A stretch of DNA of 64,000 bases from Macrophomina tecta (GCA_024180945.1 JAKSGN010000006.1:4340001-4404000); one strand, 5' to 3'. Shown: positions 24,206 to 36,438, numbered from the stretch's first letter. A program made the numbers and translations. The notes: generated by a model from the sequence alone, not told the origin.

Positions 24206-25652
24206 TGTCAAAGTGTCTTGTGAAGGCGGTTTGAAAGGAACTGCTGCTTGCGGATTGTCGGTGACGCGATTGAAACACAACGTAGCAATTATATTTACGC
24301 CGGATGAAAAGGACGCTTTCAAATCCGCTAGTACGGTATCATCTCTGGCAGCAGTGGGGTTGTTCCAAGCCATTACAAAGCAACAATATCCAGTCGGACC
24401 GGGTTTCGAGCCCGATGGAGGTGCATCGAAGTGCCGACATCACACATCAGCAGTCGATTACCTGGTCTGGCATTGTGTTACGTGAAGCGGGGCGTTATCA
24501 GAGACGGATAACACTCTTTCCTGTGCTGAGGTTATCTATGATTCGTGAAAAACCATATCTAACAATCTCACAAAGCCAGATATGGTCCAGCTTGGGTCTT
24601 CTCGATCGCGGAGAAACAGTGGCAACATTAACGGTGCCGGTCCTGGTTCGACGTCACTCTTCGCTACCGGCAGATCTCTGTGCATCTCAGCCACCGCCAA
24701 GTCTTCAGCCACATGGCAGAACCTCGGGCGGATCACCTGTGGCTGATGAGCTTTGCTCGGCCACTCCGGGTTTCGTCATTGCATTAATTTTGCGGTCAGC
24801 ATAGTTGCGTATGTCGAGATGGCTTGTTTAGATGCGCACGTCAGCTTGAAATGATGGCTTGCCCGGACCCGATGGCGTTCGTCCGAATCTCGCTCCTCGG
24901 CCGCTCCGTACGAAGGAGTGCATCTTCGATGTGCAGTACTGCGCGGTCGCATAACAGCTGATTCATTTAAGTAAGAATGTAGCAGCCCGAGAGTGTTTTC
25001 AATCTATTGCCTGATTTCTAGGAAGTTGGAAGGCTGTATTTGCTGTTGCAGGCGCCGTCTGGGGTAAAGCAAACTATGCGGCTGGCGCCAGTCAGACTCA
25101 AGACTGAGAGCGAAGCAGTCACAGACATAAAACGGAACCACGAGTTTCTTGTGACAGGTTCAAGTGTCTCAAGCAAAGCAGGAGCAGGGAGAATAAAGTA
25201 AGCTTGAACGGAATGGGCTGTTGGCCGCTTCCAGACACGCATAGAAATATGTGCTTGTTTCATGACCGTCCAGCACGCCTGAATCTGCAATTAGAGAGAG
25301 GGAAAAGTTAACACTTGTACTTCAGTCAAGTGAGAGGTTGAAGAAGGCGTCGTACCTGCGCTGCGGCTCTGCCTGCAGGGATTCACCGCAGTGGGGGTCC
25401 GTGCGCAGGCTTTTGAGCGCGGATGCCGGTGACGATTCTCAAGAAGTGACAACTGCACGCCGTCTTCCAACTGCCTGTGGGGGCATTGCGACGACAAGCT
25501 CAACCCAACTTCCGCTGCGCCCCCTATTCGTGAAACCTCGAGCTCCACCGTCCCGACCCGTACCGCCCGCGCCGAGCTTTCCTTCCTCAACGACCGAGTC
25601 GTACGCAGCCACCTCCTTCACGCGTCCGGCCGAGACGCCTCCCGCCGCAATC
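24206..25652. other. Intergenic, divergent between MDR gene and RPB3
   Basis: About 1.45 kb holds the promoters of the two flanking divergent genes. No conserved reading frame, RNA gene or repeat family was recognised. Confidence 0.4.
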
Positions 25653-26803
25653 ATGGACTACGACATGCTGGGCATGGATGCCGTCGACGGCATCCAGGTC
25701 AAGATCCGTGAGGTGAGGCTGACCCGCGCTCTCTCCCAGCACCGCTCTCGCCACTGACCATGCGCGCCTCACGCAGGCCGACGACATCGCCGTCGACTTC
25801 GTGCTCAAGAACGTCGACCTCGCTTTCGCCAACTCGCTGCGCCGCGTGATGCTCGCCGAGATCCCGACCATGGCCATCGACCTGGTCGAAGTCGAGAAGA
25901 ACACGTCGGTGCTGGCGGACGAGTTTATCTGCCATCGCCTCGGTCTGATTCCGCTCAACTCGCGCGGCTGCGAGGACGTGGCGTATACGCGCGACTGTGA
26001 CTGCGAGCAGTACTGCGAGAACTGCAGCGTGCTGCTCACCCTCAACGCGCGCTGCACCGGCGACGAGGTCATGACAGTGTACGCCCGCGACTTGCTCGTG
26101 TCCGCCGCGCGCGCCAACGAGTGGGTTGGCTCGCCCGTCATCAAGGACCCCAACGGCCACGGTGCCATCATCTGCAAGCTGCGCAAAGGCCAGGAGCTCA
26201 AAATGCGCTGCATCGCTAAGAAGGGCATCGCTAAGGAGCATGCCAAGTGGGCGCCCACAGCAGCTATTGGCTTCGAGTACGACCCGCACAACAAGCTCCG
26301 CCATCTGGAATACTGGTTCGAGGACGATCCGCAAAAGGAATGGTGAGTGGTTACAAGACATTTCTCTCCGCTTGCCCCCAAGGCAAAAGCCGAGCTGACC
26401 AGACCACATAAGGCCCATCTCCGACAACGCCAACTTCGAAGGCGACCCGCCCCAAGAAGGCGAGCCCTTCAACTACGACGCCCAGCCCACCCAGTTCTAC
26501 TTCAACCTCGAATCTGTCGGCGGCCTCGAGCCTGACACCATCATGCTTCAGGGCGTCAAAGTCCTCCAGCAGAAGCTCGCCGAGGTCATCGGTGAGCTGA
26601 CGGGCGGTGACCGCGCTGGCACTGGCATGGACGGCTATGGTGGCGGCCCGCGTAGCCCTGACTTGAACGGAGGTGCGGGAACTGCATATGGTGGCATGGA
26701 CCAAGGCTACACAACGCCGTACGGCGGTGCTGCCGGGAACACTAGCGTCTGGGGTGGTGCTGCTACGCCGTTTGGTGCTCAACCGTATGGCGGTGGTTAC
26801 TGA
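25653..26803 (+). CDS. RPB3: RNA polymerase II subunit RPB3
   Basis: RPB3 is the alpha-like assembly subunit of RNA polymerase II, pairing with RPB11. Exons 25653-25712, 25777-26342 and 26413-26803 give 338 residues. The N-terminal alpha-type dimerisation motif reads [21 protein letters not shown] zinc-binding loop of four cysteines ([10 protein letters not shown]) lies near residue 90, as in the eukaryotic subunit. The stretch [20 protein letters not shown] is characteristic of RPB3. The C-terminal 75 residues are Gly/Tyr/Ala-rich low complexity, longer than in yeast. The short first exon is set by the ATG at 25653, in frame with the conserved GIQVKIRE opening. Confidence 0.95.
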
Positions 26804-27401
26804 GCGAAGGGGTGATTGAGGGAAGAAAGGCGCATCAGGAATAAGAAGCACAGAAGCAAAACACGAATATTCGGCCGACTACGGCACTCAGACCGAGACC
26901 AGCGGCCCCGATTCGGGGGATGCGGCATACGAAAGACTGCATTGCTGGCACGGCGTAACAAGGCGTAGCGACAGACACGACACAGCTCGTACTGATGGGC
27001 ATTTGAGCAACTGGGGTTGCGGATGCATAGACAAAGTTGGAACGGTGGACTCTGTCTCTGGAATATGGGACAAGGGCATTGAAAGGATTTAGAAAACTCG
27101 AGATACCATGAATGCTGAGAATTGCTAAACAGGTTATGTCTGGCTGATGTCTGCTTACATGGTATGTCTTCGTGAGTCTTCGTGGTTTTACTCTTATCCC
27201 GGCCAGGCTATCCCCAATATACTTGACAGCACCAGGAGCATACAGTCTTCACCAATCCAGTTGCTAGACTGTCGAAGGACGACGACACAAATTCACGGAG
27301 ACGCCATCAAATTGCTACGGATCCATTCGTTTGGGCTTACACGTCATTCCAGTCATACAGCAGAAAGAGAACAAAAAGAAAAGATACATTAGATCGTCAT
27401 C
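26804..27401. other. Convergent intergenic region
   Basis: This stretch separates the 3' ends of RPB3 and the allantoate-permease-type carrier. Nothing is recognised. Confidence 0.4.
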
Positions 27402-29461
27402 TCACAGCGAATAACGGAATGCCGGATTCTGCAAGCATCATACGGTCAGCAATCAACCCCTCCACCCTATTGCAAAAATTGAAAAAAAAAAAAAAAAAAA
27501 AAAAAACTCACCTTAAAGTCCGTAATATCCATCATCGGCTCATCAGCATCCGCGGAGCCCTGCCCGCCCCTCTCCGCGAGCTTCGCATCGCGCCGGGCGT
27601 TGCGGCGCGTCAGCCAGAAGCGCAAGAAGACGGCGAGGCCGAACTGGCAGCACGAGCAGGCCAGGATCATCTTGATGCCGGTCTGGTAGACGGGGGCCTC
27701 GGTGGCGAGGAAGGCGTGGGGGCCGACGATGTTGCCGATGCAGTAGGCGAGGAAGACGAAGGCGGTCGCGGTGACGCGCTTGGTGTAGCCGCCGACGTTG
27801 GCGGCGGGCATCTGTAGCGCGATGGTCAAGGAGGCGACGTAGGCGCCGACCTTTGTGGTTGATTTAGTTCTCTGGTTTTCATTTCTTCTTTTTTTTTTTT
27901 TTTGCCCTCCCTTCTCGCTTGCAAAGAGGGGAAGGGGGAAGGGGGGGCCGGGGGCAAAGCAATGAACGTACGATGTAGTAGCCGAACAGACAGCCGATGG
28001 TGTTGGAGCGAGGCATCTTCCACAGGATGGTGGCGCCCGCGATGGTGGGGAGCACGTAGAGTGCCATGATGATGGTGCGCGCGTTCTTGAAGTAGGAGGC
28101 GAAGAAGCCGCCGGAAAGGACGAACATGATCTGGAAGCCGCCCTGGGGAATGCCGAGAGCGGTGGTTTTGAGCGGGTCGCTGACGAGTCCCTTGATGATG
28201 AGCTTGCCGAACTGTGGGAAGTTGGTTAGTGCGCGGGTTGGGTTTGGGTATGAGGGGGGTGGGGATGGACGTACGTTGGCGACGCCGCCGTTCATGAGCT
28301 CGTTGAGGAGGACGAAGAAGAAGAGCGTCCAGACTTGGACGTCTTTGAAGGCCTCTTTGATCTGATTGGGTTTGATGACGCGGTTTAGCGTGCCCTACGG
28401 CTGGTCAGTGCCCTGTCTTCGAATTTGTCGCAAGCGGTGCATACAGTTTGGTTCCTCCTGCCAACTCCGAGCAAAGCAGCCTTCTCTTCCAGAGTGAACC
28501 TCTTCGCAGTCATCGGGTTATCCGGAAGGAGCCAGAAGAGGACACCACCCCAAACAAGTGTAATGAAACCGCAGATGAGGAAGATAGCCTTGTATACGGG
28601 GAAGCCATCGATTTGGCCGATTGCGTAGGTGAAGATCCCGCCGAGCTGTCAAAACGGAGTCAGTCATCCGAAGGGCGAGAATGTACACTCTACAGGAAAG
28701 GAAACGTACAGCTGATCCCAGGCCATTGCAGCAGTAGAAGCAACCGGCTCTGAACGGTTGTTGGTCACGAGAGTACCACATCGAAACAATGAGCATGAAG
28801 CAGGGGGTGATGGGGGCCTCGAAGCACCCAAGGAAGAAACGGCAGACTGCCACACCGCCAAAGTTCTCGCATGCGGCGGTGATCATGAGGACAGCAGCCC
28901 ATGCGATGCTGAGCGAGTTAGGAGAACGTCTGGAAATAATCACGACAGAACTTACACAGTAATAGAGACTGCCTTTCCGGTCCTCCAGTGCTGGGCAATA
29001 TAGCTTGCAGGGTATTCCCAGAAAAGATAACCTGACTCGGTGGTCAGAGAGAAGGTACAGAGAAAGCGATGTCTTCACTTACCAAAGTAGAACAAGCTCG
29101 CCGTCCAGGAATACTGGTCGCCCGTCATGTTCGTCTCTGAAAGCAGATCGAACACAGCGCCGTAAGAGGTGGTCGACTTGTCGATGTACTGCAGAACATA
29201 GGTGCCCATAAGCAGTGGCAGCAACCATGTGTCCACCTTCCTCGTGAGAGCCCTCATTTTGGTCTTGTCATTGAGGATGGCCTCGACCTGAGCCCAGTCA
29301 TAGCCACTCTCACGCAGGAAGATCTCGGCCTGGTCGAGTTCTTGGATGACTTCTCCCTCAAGGATCGATTTGCCCGTAACTGAGGGCGTCTTCTCCATGC
29401 TAGGCTTCTCCTTCGCCATCTTCGTCTCCGGGCTGCTCTCCAAATCCTTTTCTGCGGACAT
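27402..29461 (-). CDS. MFS transporter, allantoate permease (Dal5/ACS) type
   Basis: This is a major facilitator of the fungal anion:cation symporter group (Dal5, Tna1, Thi73 relatives), which import carboxylate-like nutrients by proton symport. Eight exons were read: 29461-29083, 29031-28956, 28908-28710, 28645-28445, 28394-28275, 28211-27972, 27850-27512 and 27428-27402, giving 526 residues. A cytosolic acidic N-terminus precedes helix 1 (LPLLMGTYVLQYIDKS). Other family marks are CRFFLGCFEAPITPCF and FWLLPDNPMTAKRF. The last tiny exon adds NPAFRYSL, the usual end of this family, and shows where the stop is. The last intron begins right after its donor with a run of 25 T. Substrate is not predictable from sequence. 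A secreted esterase gene diverges from the same 638-base promoter region. Confidence 0.9.
27482..27506. repeat. A25/T25 homopolymer inside an intron
   Basis: A run of 25 A on the plus strand lies in the last intron of the MFS gene, four bases inside its 5' splice site on the coding strand. Confidence 0.9.
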
Positions 29462-30099
29462 CGTCGCTTGGAGGTGCACGGACGGGTGAATTGTTCCGAC
29501 GGTGACACAGGTTGAGAGCTGCCGTCCTTGAAGGACTATTTATTGATATGGCAGCGACCGCCACGCGGTGGGTGATGATAAGCTGAGGCGCTGATAGATA
29601 ACCCAAGCGCGGGTGGCAGGGCGGTGAATTCCATGGCCCATCGTATTGTAATGCGATGTGTATGAGGGACGTGACCTTGATACTAGGATTCTTGGGCCCC
29701 GGACCTGTTACCTTGGCCTGGGATAAGATCGGATGGCACGGTGCCTGACCGAGCGGGGGAGGGCCGGATAGCGCACTGCGGAGGTCGTCAGGCTGACCGG
29801 GTTGGTATCTTCATACCAAGTGGCGCATGGCGGAAAAAGGCAGGATATCCGTCGGCGGAATTCGCGGCGGAGATCGATCCATGCTTGTTCTCGGATTGAG
29901 GGCTGCGTTGCCGACTCTCAGACAAGTGAGCGTTATCGGAGGAGATCAGAAGCGCTGAATCAGCGGCTCGCCCTCGACATTGCGGAGACACTTCTGGTGG
30001 CCGGTGGCTCTTTTTTAACAAGAGCGCCAAGCTGGTCCTGTGTTGTGGGAATTGGAGCGCTGTCAGCCAACTGAGAGAGTCGTGGTGTTCGGAATCGCA
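29462..30099. promoter_or_regulatory. Bidirectional promoter region, MFS carrier / carboxylesterase
   Basis: The 638 bases separate the start codons of the divergent MFS and esterase genes. No definite factor site could be assigned. Confidence 0.4.
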
Positions 30100-31886
30100 A
30101 TGGTGTTCCTGCGCGTGTCTGCGGCTGTTCTTGCCGCTGCGGTTGTTCTTGCCCTCGCCCAGATCCAGGGTCTGCTTGATGTCCAGAGAGTTCTCGATCC
30201 GTACGTTCTGGCAGCTTCATCTCCTCCGACACATACTGACGTCGGTGCCGCAGCTATCTCCCAGCTCAGTTCCGGAGCGAGCAGGTTGCAGTCGTTCTGC
30301 CTCAGGGCAAGATTGTTGGCAACATCCTCTATGGCGACTATCCCCAGCCCGTAGAGGCCTTCCGCAGCTTCCCTTACTCCCTTCCTCCCACAGGATCCAG
30401 GAGATACAGGCCGTTGGAGCCTCTTCCCAAGTCGAATGCCACCTTTCAAGCGCTCGAGTTTGGCCCGGTCTGTCCAGGGAAGACGTTCAAGGGCCCTCAA
30501 AAGGCATTCGACGAAGACTGTCTGAGCGTCAATGTCTTCCGCCCGGCTGGTGTCAACAGCTCTGCACGCTTGCCCGTTGCCCTCTATGTTCATGGTGGCG
30601 CATTCAACCGGGGCTCTGCCACCATGCATGACCTTCCTTCCATGGTTGGCTGGTCCGAAAGCCCTTTTATCGCCGTGAGTTTCCACTATCGCCTTGGGGC
30701 CCTCGGATTCCTGCCTTCAGGTCTTACCGAAAAGGAAGGTCTGCTCAACCTCGGCCTCCGCGACATGTACTTCTTTTTCGAATGGTTCAGGGAGAACATT
30801 GGCGAGTTCGGCGGCAACTCTGAAGATGTCACCGTTTTTGGACTGAGCGCTGGAGCCCATGCCATTGGCCACATGATCATGAACACCGACGAGCCCTTCT
30901 TCCAGCGTGCAATCATCGAGTCCGGCGCGACCACTGCCCGCGCCATCCACAAGCCCACGGAGAAGCTGCACGAGGATCAGTTCAAGAAGTACATTCACGG
31001 CGCCAACTGCGGTGATGTTCCAGAGAACTCCGTCTTCGACTGCCTGAGGGAGAAGCCTGCGGAGGTAATTTTCAAGGCCGCCTTCGATGTCTTCGACGAG
31101 TACAACCCCTCCCTCCGCTGGGCCTTCCAGCCTACCATCGACGGCAAGATCATCAAGCGCCGCCCAACCGAGGCCTGGGAGTCCGGGAAATGGCACAAGA
31201 TCCCCATTCTCACCGGCTTTACCACCAACGAGGCCTCGTCCTACGTCCCGTCGACTCTAGATAGCCCCGAAGAGTTCCCTGCTTATTTCAAGGTCCTGCA
31301 CCCGGAGCTCACCGACAAGGACATCGCCGAGCTGGACAAGCTCTATCTGGACCCCTCCAAGGACGAGACCTCGCCCTACTTCGACACCCGCCCACTCTCC
31401 GTCGGCAGCCAGTACAAGCGCGCCGAGGCTGCGTACGCCCACTACGCCTACGTCTGCCCCGTGCACGCCACGGCCCTTCATGGCAGCGTTGGCCAGGATG
31501 ACCCCATCTACATGTACCACTGGGCCACCAACGCCAGCGTCCAGAACGGCGCTAATCACGGCGATCAGCGGTTCTACGAGGCATATGAGAGCGGCGTTCG
31601 GACCTCGCCGTTCCTGCAGAAGATGGCCGGTGAGGTTCACGCGTACTGGACCAGCTTCATTACACAGAAGGGCGACCCGAATGCTCTGAAGGGCAGGGCT
31701 GCGGATCGGCCCCAGTGGCTGCCGTATAAGAAGGGCAAACAGGAGAAGAAGATGATCTTTGGTGAGGGGAATGATGAGCTGGCGGGTGGGAGCAGCGTCG
31801 GCACAACGAGCCAGGTCGTTGACGATACTTGGGCGAGGAAGGAGTGCGACTGGTGGTACTCGAAGGGGAAGAAGCTGCACCAGTAA
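30100..31886 (+). CDS. Secreted type B carboxylesterase/lipase
   Basis: This is an alpha/beta-hydrolase of the carboxylesterase type B family, predicted to be secreted. A first exon, 30100-30200, encodes a signal peptide (MVFLRVSAAVLAAAVVLALA). After a 53-base intron the second exon, 30254-31886, completes 577 residues. The oxyanion loop is HGGAF at about 147-151. The nucleophile elbow reads GLSAG with Ser about 232, where most family members have GESAG. The likely acid lies in GFTTNEAS and the histidine in GANHGDQRFY. DEDCLSVNV and GNSEDVTVFG are standard family blocks. The divergent neighbour is an uptake carrier, so extracellular ester cleavage followed by import of the released acid is possible, though this is inference. 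Confidence 0.92.
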
Positions 31887-32797
31887 ATCATCGGCTGGCA
31901 TTTTGCGGCGGGAACGTCGCCAATCGCGGCTCATGAGATACGATGACATGTGGGCACATTTATGTATACGAAAAAGAGATGGTGAAGAGTATGAACACTG
32001 TTAAATGGGGAGAACGGTCCGTTTTTTCTTTCCTTTTTTTTAAAAAAAAAAAAAAAAACAAAAAAGAAGAAGAAAATAAAAAAGTCGGATCATGAAATCT
32101 ATGGGTGCTTGCGCAGTACTACTCATCATCACTATTCCCGGGGACGGAAATAAACTTCATCGGAATGTAAACACGTACACCCATAAGCTTCTCGATATAC
32201 GCGCTGACTCTTTATACAGGTGTCAAGACGCCCAGCCCCAACTGAAACACACAGCAACACGATCGCATGTCGATTGGGTGAGGTTTAACTTTCAACCGGT
32301 CATGGGCCATCCCACCATTAGCAGCTGCTGTCCTATCGCGAAGCGGGCAAAACAATTAGCCGCATGTGGACGCGCAGCCGATTAGCCGACCGCCTAGAGG
32401 CCTTCGGGCAATCATCATGGTGGCATGCCCGATGTCGCAACCGTCCTGCATCAATGGCGCACTTGCATATTCACACTCCTCACGCCCTCTATAAACCATC
32501 CCGCCGCCTCCTCAATGCTGAAACTTACCTTGTGGACCATGTCCTGCGTAGTCGCTCCTCGCGCAGGCCATTGCTGGTGCGCAATTAAACCACGAAAGCC
32601 AGACGCACCAGGACAAGTGCAAGAGACAAGAATATGAAGGCCCCACGAGCGTCTCACCGACCGCCCATCACATCTACCACGCCGCCAGCCGCGAATCCAC
32701 GGACCCTTCATCCTCCGCGTGCTCCTCCCCCCAACATCAGGCTCATCCCGCCCTTGCCCACCTCAAAACAGCGCTCCAGTTCCTCCTCCACCAATGG
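31887..32797. other. Intergenic, upstream of the RCH1-like gene
   Basis: This stretch contains an A-rich tract with an 18-base A run at about 32041-32058 and a TATA-like CTATAAACC near 32490. The 5' exon of the next gene probably lies near the right end, but I could not settle it. Confidence 0.4.
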
Positions 32798-33998
32798 ATG
32801 ATCATCGGCATTGGCGTCGTCTGCGCCCTCGGCTACTGCTTCCCTCACATCGCCGCGCACGGCGGCACCATCCGCTCCGAATACAGCATCCTCTACGGGG
32901 CCGTTGCCGTCATCTTCCTAATTTCGGGGCTCAGCATCGCGGGCGCGAAGCTGGTGGTGCATGCGGGCAACTGGCGCTTGCACTTTCTCGTACAAGGGTC
33001 GTCTTTCGTGCTGTGTCCGCTGACGATGTGGGGGTTCGTGGCAGCTATCGACGCAGGCGATGCAGGTGGGAAGGTCGATCGCGTCGTGCTTGTCGGGTAC
33101 CTGCTGACGGCGTGCATACCGACAACGATCGCGTCGAATGTCGTCATGACGAGGGCGGCGGGCGGCGATGAGGCGGCGGCGCTGGTGGAGGTGTTGTTGG
33201 GGAATGTGGTGGGCCCGGCGGTGTCGCCGGCGTTTACGGTGGCGTTGATGCCGCGGACGGAGGGGTTCGCGATGTGGAGGGATGTGAGTGGCGATCTGAG
33301 TGAGATGTATAGGAGCGTGTTCAGGTTGTTGGGCTTGAGCGTGTATGTGCCGCTCGCGGTCGGCCAGCTGGTGAGGTGGCGGTGGCCAGACGTGACGGCG
33401 CGGACGATGCAGCGGTTCCAGTTGAACAAGGTTGGGACTTTCTGCTTGCTGTTGCTGATCTGGTGGGTGCTCGCTTCTCTACGGTATGTGTTGCTGTTAG
33501 ACGATGCTTACGTGGATCTGCAGGTCGTCGTTTTCCACATGCTTCGAGACTTCAGCGCTGCAGGAGCTCTCGACGCAAACTGTTGTTCTGATTGTCTTCT
33601 TCAACATCGGGATATACCTCTTCTGGACCATCATCTGTTTCCTTCTGGCGCGGATTCCCGAGTCTGTCGAGCGCCACACAAAAGGCATCATCCGCCAATT
33701 CGACAAGCCGGAAACAATTGCCATCTGCTTTTGCGGACCGGCGAAGACGGCTGGGCTGGGGATTCCACTAGTCTATGCCATGTGGACAGAGTATTCGACT
33801 GAGGTCAAGGCCAGAATGTCGGTTCCCATGATCTTGTACACGACGGAGCAAGTCTTCTGTGCGCACATCCTGGTCCATGCGTTCAAGCGGTGGGTGAGGA
33901 GGGAGAAGATACGGGATGATGGCGTCCTTGTTGAAGCAGAAAGAGGACCGGAGATGACCTTCGCGACGCCGATTACGACAGAATACCCCAGAGCGTGA
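32798..33998 (+). CDS. RCH1 / SLC10A7-like membrane carrier (5' end unresolved)
   Basis: This is a bile-acid:Na+ symporter-fold carrier of the SLC10A7 group, whose yeast member Rch1 is a plasma-membrane regulator of Ca2+ uptake. Exons 32798-33483 and 33524-33998 are joined over a 40-base intron and encode 386 residues from the ATG at 32798. Key blocks are HGGTIRSEYSILYGA, AVIFLISGLSIAGAKL, the exon-2 segment ELSTQTVVLIVFFN and CGPAKTAGLGIPLVYAMW. About ten membrane helices are expected. Translation in the same frame stays open upstream to about 32553 and contains AHLKTALQFLLHQW, which looks genuine, but has no ATG. The true start is therefore probably in an upstream exon, or at the ATG at 32635 joined over a weak intron. 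The listed start is a minimum. Confidence 0.8.
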
Positions 33999-34516
33999 CG
34001 CGTTTGCTTGAGCTTGCATCTGGCGGCGGGTTGGGCTGGAGAGGACAATGCACAGATGCGGAGTTGTCAGATGGATATTCAGTTTATGCCCGATGTGTTG
34101 GACACTGCGCGAGAAAGTTTGAGCTTGGTAGAGTGCGTGCTGCAGCTTCGGATTGGGGCCGGCATGGTGTCGCGAAAATGTCATAGCTCCGCAACTGCAT
34201 AAGCGGCCACCACTTGTTCGCGACGTCGTTTCCTCTTTGGGGCATGATGGCGGCCGATCCCACGTCGCTTGGACGCGCAGCGTCGCAGCGGCTGCCAACT
34301 ACAGTTGGATGTGTGACTGGCTTGCTGCCGCGGCTAAAGGGAAAATTCGCGAGGTTGCTGCCGCATGGAGGAGGCCACAGGCAGGGTGCGAGATCTCTCG
34401 GGTCTCGGCATGTGACGGCATCCCCGTCATTTATACCATGCCATGGCCGCCGCTCACCTCACACCGACGCCGCTCTCGCCTGCGTCCCGCGACAGACACC
34501 GAGCCACTCCACCACG
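33999..34516. other. Intergenic: DPL1 promoter side
   Basis: This is the gap between two genes on the same strand. I see only non-conserved open frames. Confidence 0.4.
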
Positions 34517-36438
34517 ATGCCAGGCTCGTCAAGGCTCCCCGTGAGCCTGCGTGAAACCTTCCAGGCCCAGCGCCGCGCCACCCCGCGCAGCCAGCTGCTG
34601 GCCCTCAACCTCGACATGTACGAGCTCCCAGAGAAATTCCCGACCTATTAGACAGCAAGACAGACCCCCGCAATCCGCTCCTGACCCCGACCGCTGACCT
34701 CTCGCGTTACACGACCCACAGCATCCGCAACCTGATCTTCGTTCTCTTCGTCCTCCGCTGGACGCGCAAGGCCTTCTACCAGCTCAAGGGCCGCGGCATC
34801 ATCGGCTCTACCGTCGACTTCTACGTCGCCACCCGCCGCATCCTGTACGGCTACTTTCTGCGCCTCCCCGGTGTGCGCTCCAAAGTCCAGGGCGAGGTCT
34901 CCGAGGCCATTGCCAAGCTCGAACAGAAGCTGGTTCCCAGCGGGCCCGGCGTCGACCGCCATGTGCGCCTGCCGCAGGAAGGGTGGGGCGAGGACCGCGT
35001 GCGCGAGGAGCTGGAGAAGTTGAGCGCCATGGCACACACCCGCTGGGAGGATGGTCGTGTCTCCGGCGCCGTATATCACGGCGGTGATGAGCTGGTCAAG
35101 CTGCAAACTGAGGCTTTCGGAAAGTTCACCGTCTCGAACCCCATTCATCCAGATGTGTTCCCCGCCGTGAGGAAGATGGAGGCTGAGGTCGTGGCAATGG
35201 TGAGTCGCTTGTCGCCGGTATATCTTGACATGTTTGGAGACTGATACCATCAACAGGTCCTGTCGCTGTTCAATGCTCCGGACGGAGCCGCCGGCTGCTC
35301 GACAAGCGGAGGAACCGAGTCCATTTTGATGGCATGCCTCAGCGCGAGGAACAAGGCTTATGCAGAACGTGGAGTCACGGAACCGGAAATGTACTGCTAC
35401 TCATCCCCGCAACTAGCTCTGACAGGAGATTGACAGAACTGCAGGATCCTCCCCGAAACCGCCCACACCGCCTTCCGCAAAGCCGGTGAATACTTCAAGA
35501 TCAAGGTCCACTTGGTCGCCTGCAAAGCCCCCGCCTACAAAGTCGACCTGCGTGGCGTCTCCCGGCTCATCAACCCCAACACCGTCCTGCTTGTCGGCTC
35601 CGCGCCCAACTTTCCCCATGGCATCATCGACGACATCAGCGGCCTCTCGCGCATCGCCCAACGCAAAAAAATCCCCCTGCACGTCGACTGCTGCCTAGGC
35701 TCCTTCCTCGTCCCCTTGCTCGAAAAGGCCGGCTTCGAGTCCGAGCCCTTCGACTTCCGCCTCAAGGGCGTCACCAGCATCTCGTGCGACACGCACAAGT
35801 ATGGCTTCGCGCCCAAGGGCAACAGCACCGTCCTCTACCGCACCGACAAATTGCGCAGCTACCAGTACTTCATCTCGCCCGACTGGTCTGGCGGCGTCTA
35901 CGCCTCCCCCGGCATAGCGGGCTCGCGCCCCGGTGCCCTCATCGCCGGCTGCTGGGCCAGCCTCATGGCCCAGGGCGAGACGGGCTACATCGCCGCCTGC
36001 CATAAGATCGTCGGCGCCGCCAAGCGCATCGAGACCGAGCTCCGCATGAACCCCTCCCTCTCCACCGACCTCCGTGTCGTCGGTAAGCCCCTCGTTTCCG
36101 TCGTCGCCTTCACCAGCTCTTCCCTCGACATCTACGACATCGCCGATGGCATGTCCAGCCGCGGCTGGCACCTCAACGCCCTCCAGAACCCTCCTGCCAT
36201 CCACGTCGCCGTTACCCTACCTATTGTCGCTGCCGCGGATCAGCTCGTGTCGGACCTGGTCGAGGTCGTTGAGGGCGTGCGCGAGGCGGAGCGCAAGAGG
36301 CTGGCTGAGGGCAAGGGCGCGAAGGGCGCTGTTAAGGGCGATGCTGCCGCATTGTACGGTGTCGCGGGAAGCTTGCCAAACAAGAGCGTTGTTGTAGATC
36401 TGGCGAAGGGTTTCTTGGATACGTTGTATAAGGCATGA
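34517..36438 (+). CDS. DPL1: Sphingosine-1-phosphate lyase, with an apparent frame break near the N-terminus
   Basis: DPL1 is an endoplasmic-reticulum PLP enzyme that splits long-chain base phosphates into a fatty aldehyde and phosphoethanolamine, the exit step of sphingolipid breakdown. Conserved exons are 34517-35199 (with a break), 35257-35390 and 35445-36438. An N-terminal segment (residues 1-44) leads to a membrane helix (IFVLFVLRW). The catalytic domain includes GRVSGAVYHGGDEL, STSGGTESILMA and HVDCCLGSF. The PLP lysine sits in SCDTHKYGFAPKGNS. At 34646-34651 the frame runs into TAT-TAG while the conserved continuation (DSKTDPRNPLLTP) is in another frame. One missing base would explain this; a 40-base intron from GTACGA to GACAG could also bridge it. 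With the break repaired the length is about 580 residues, close to yeast DPL1. Confidence 0.9.
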
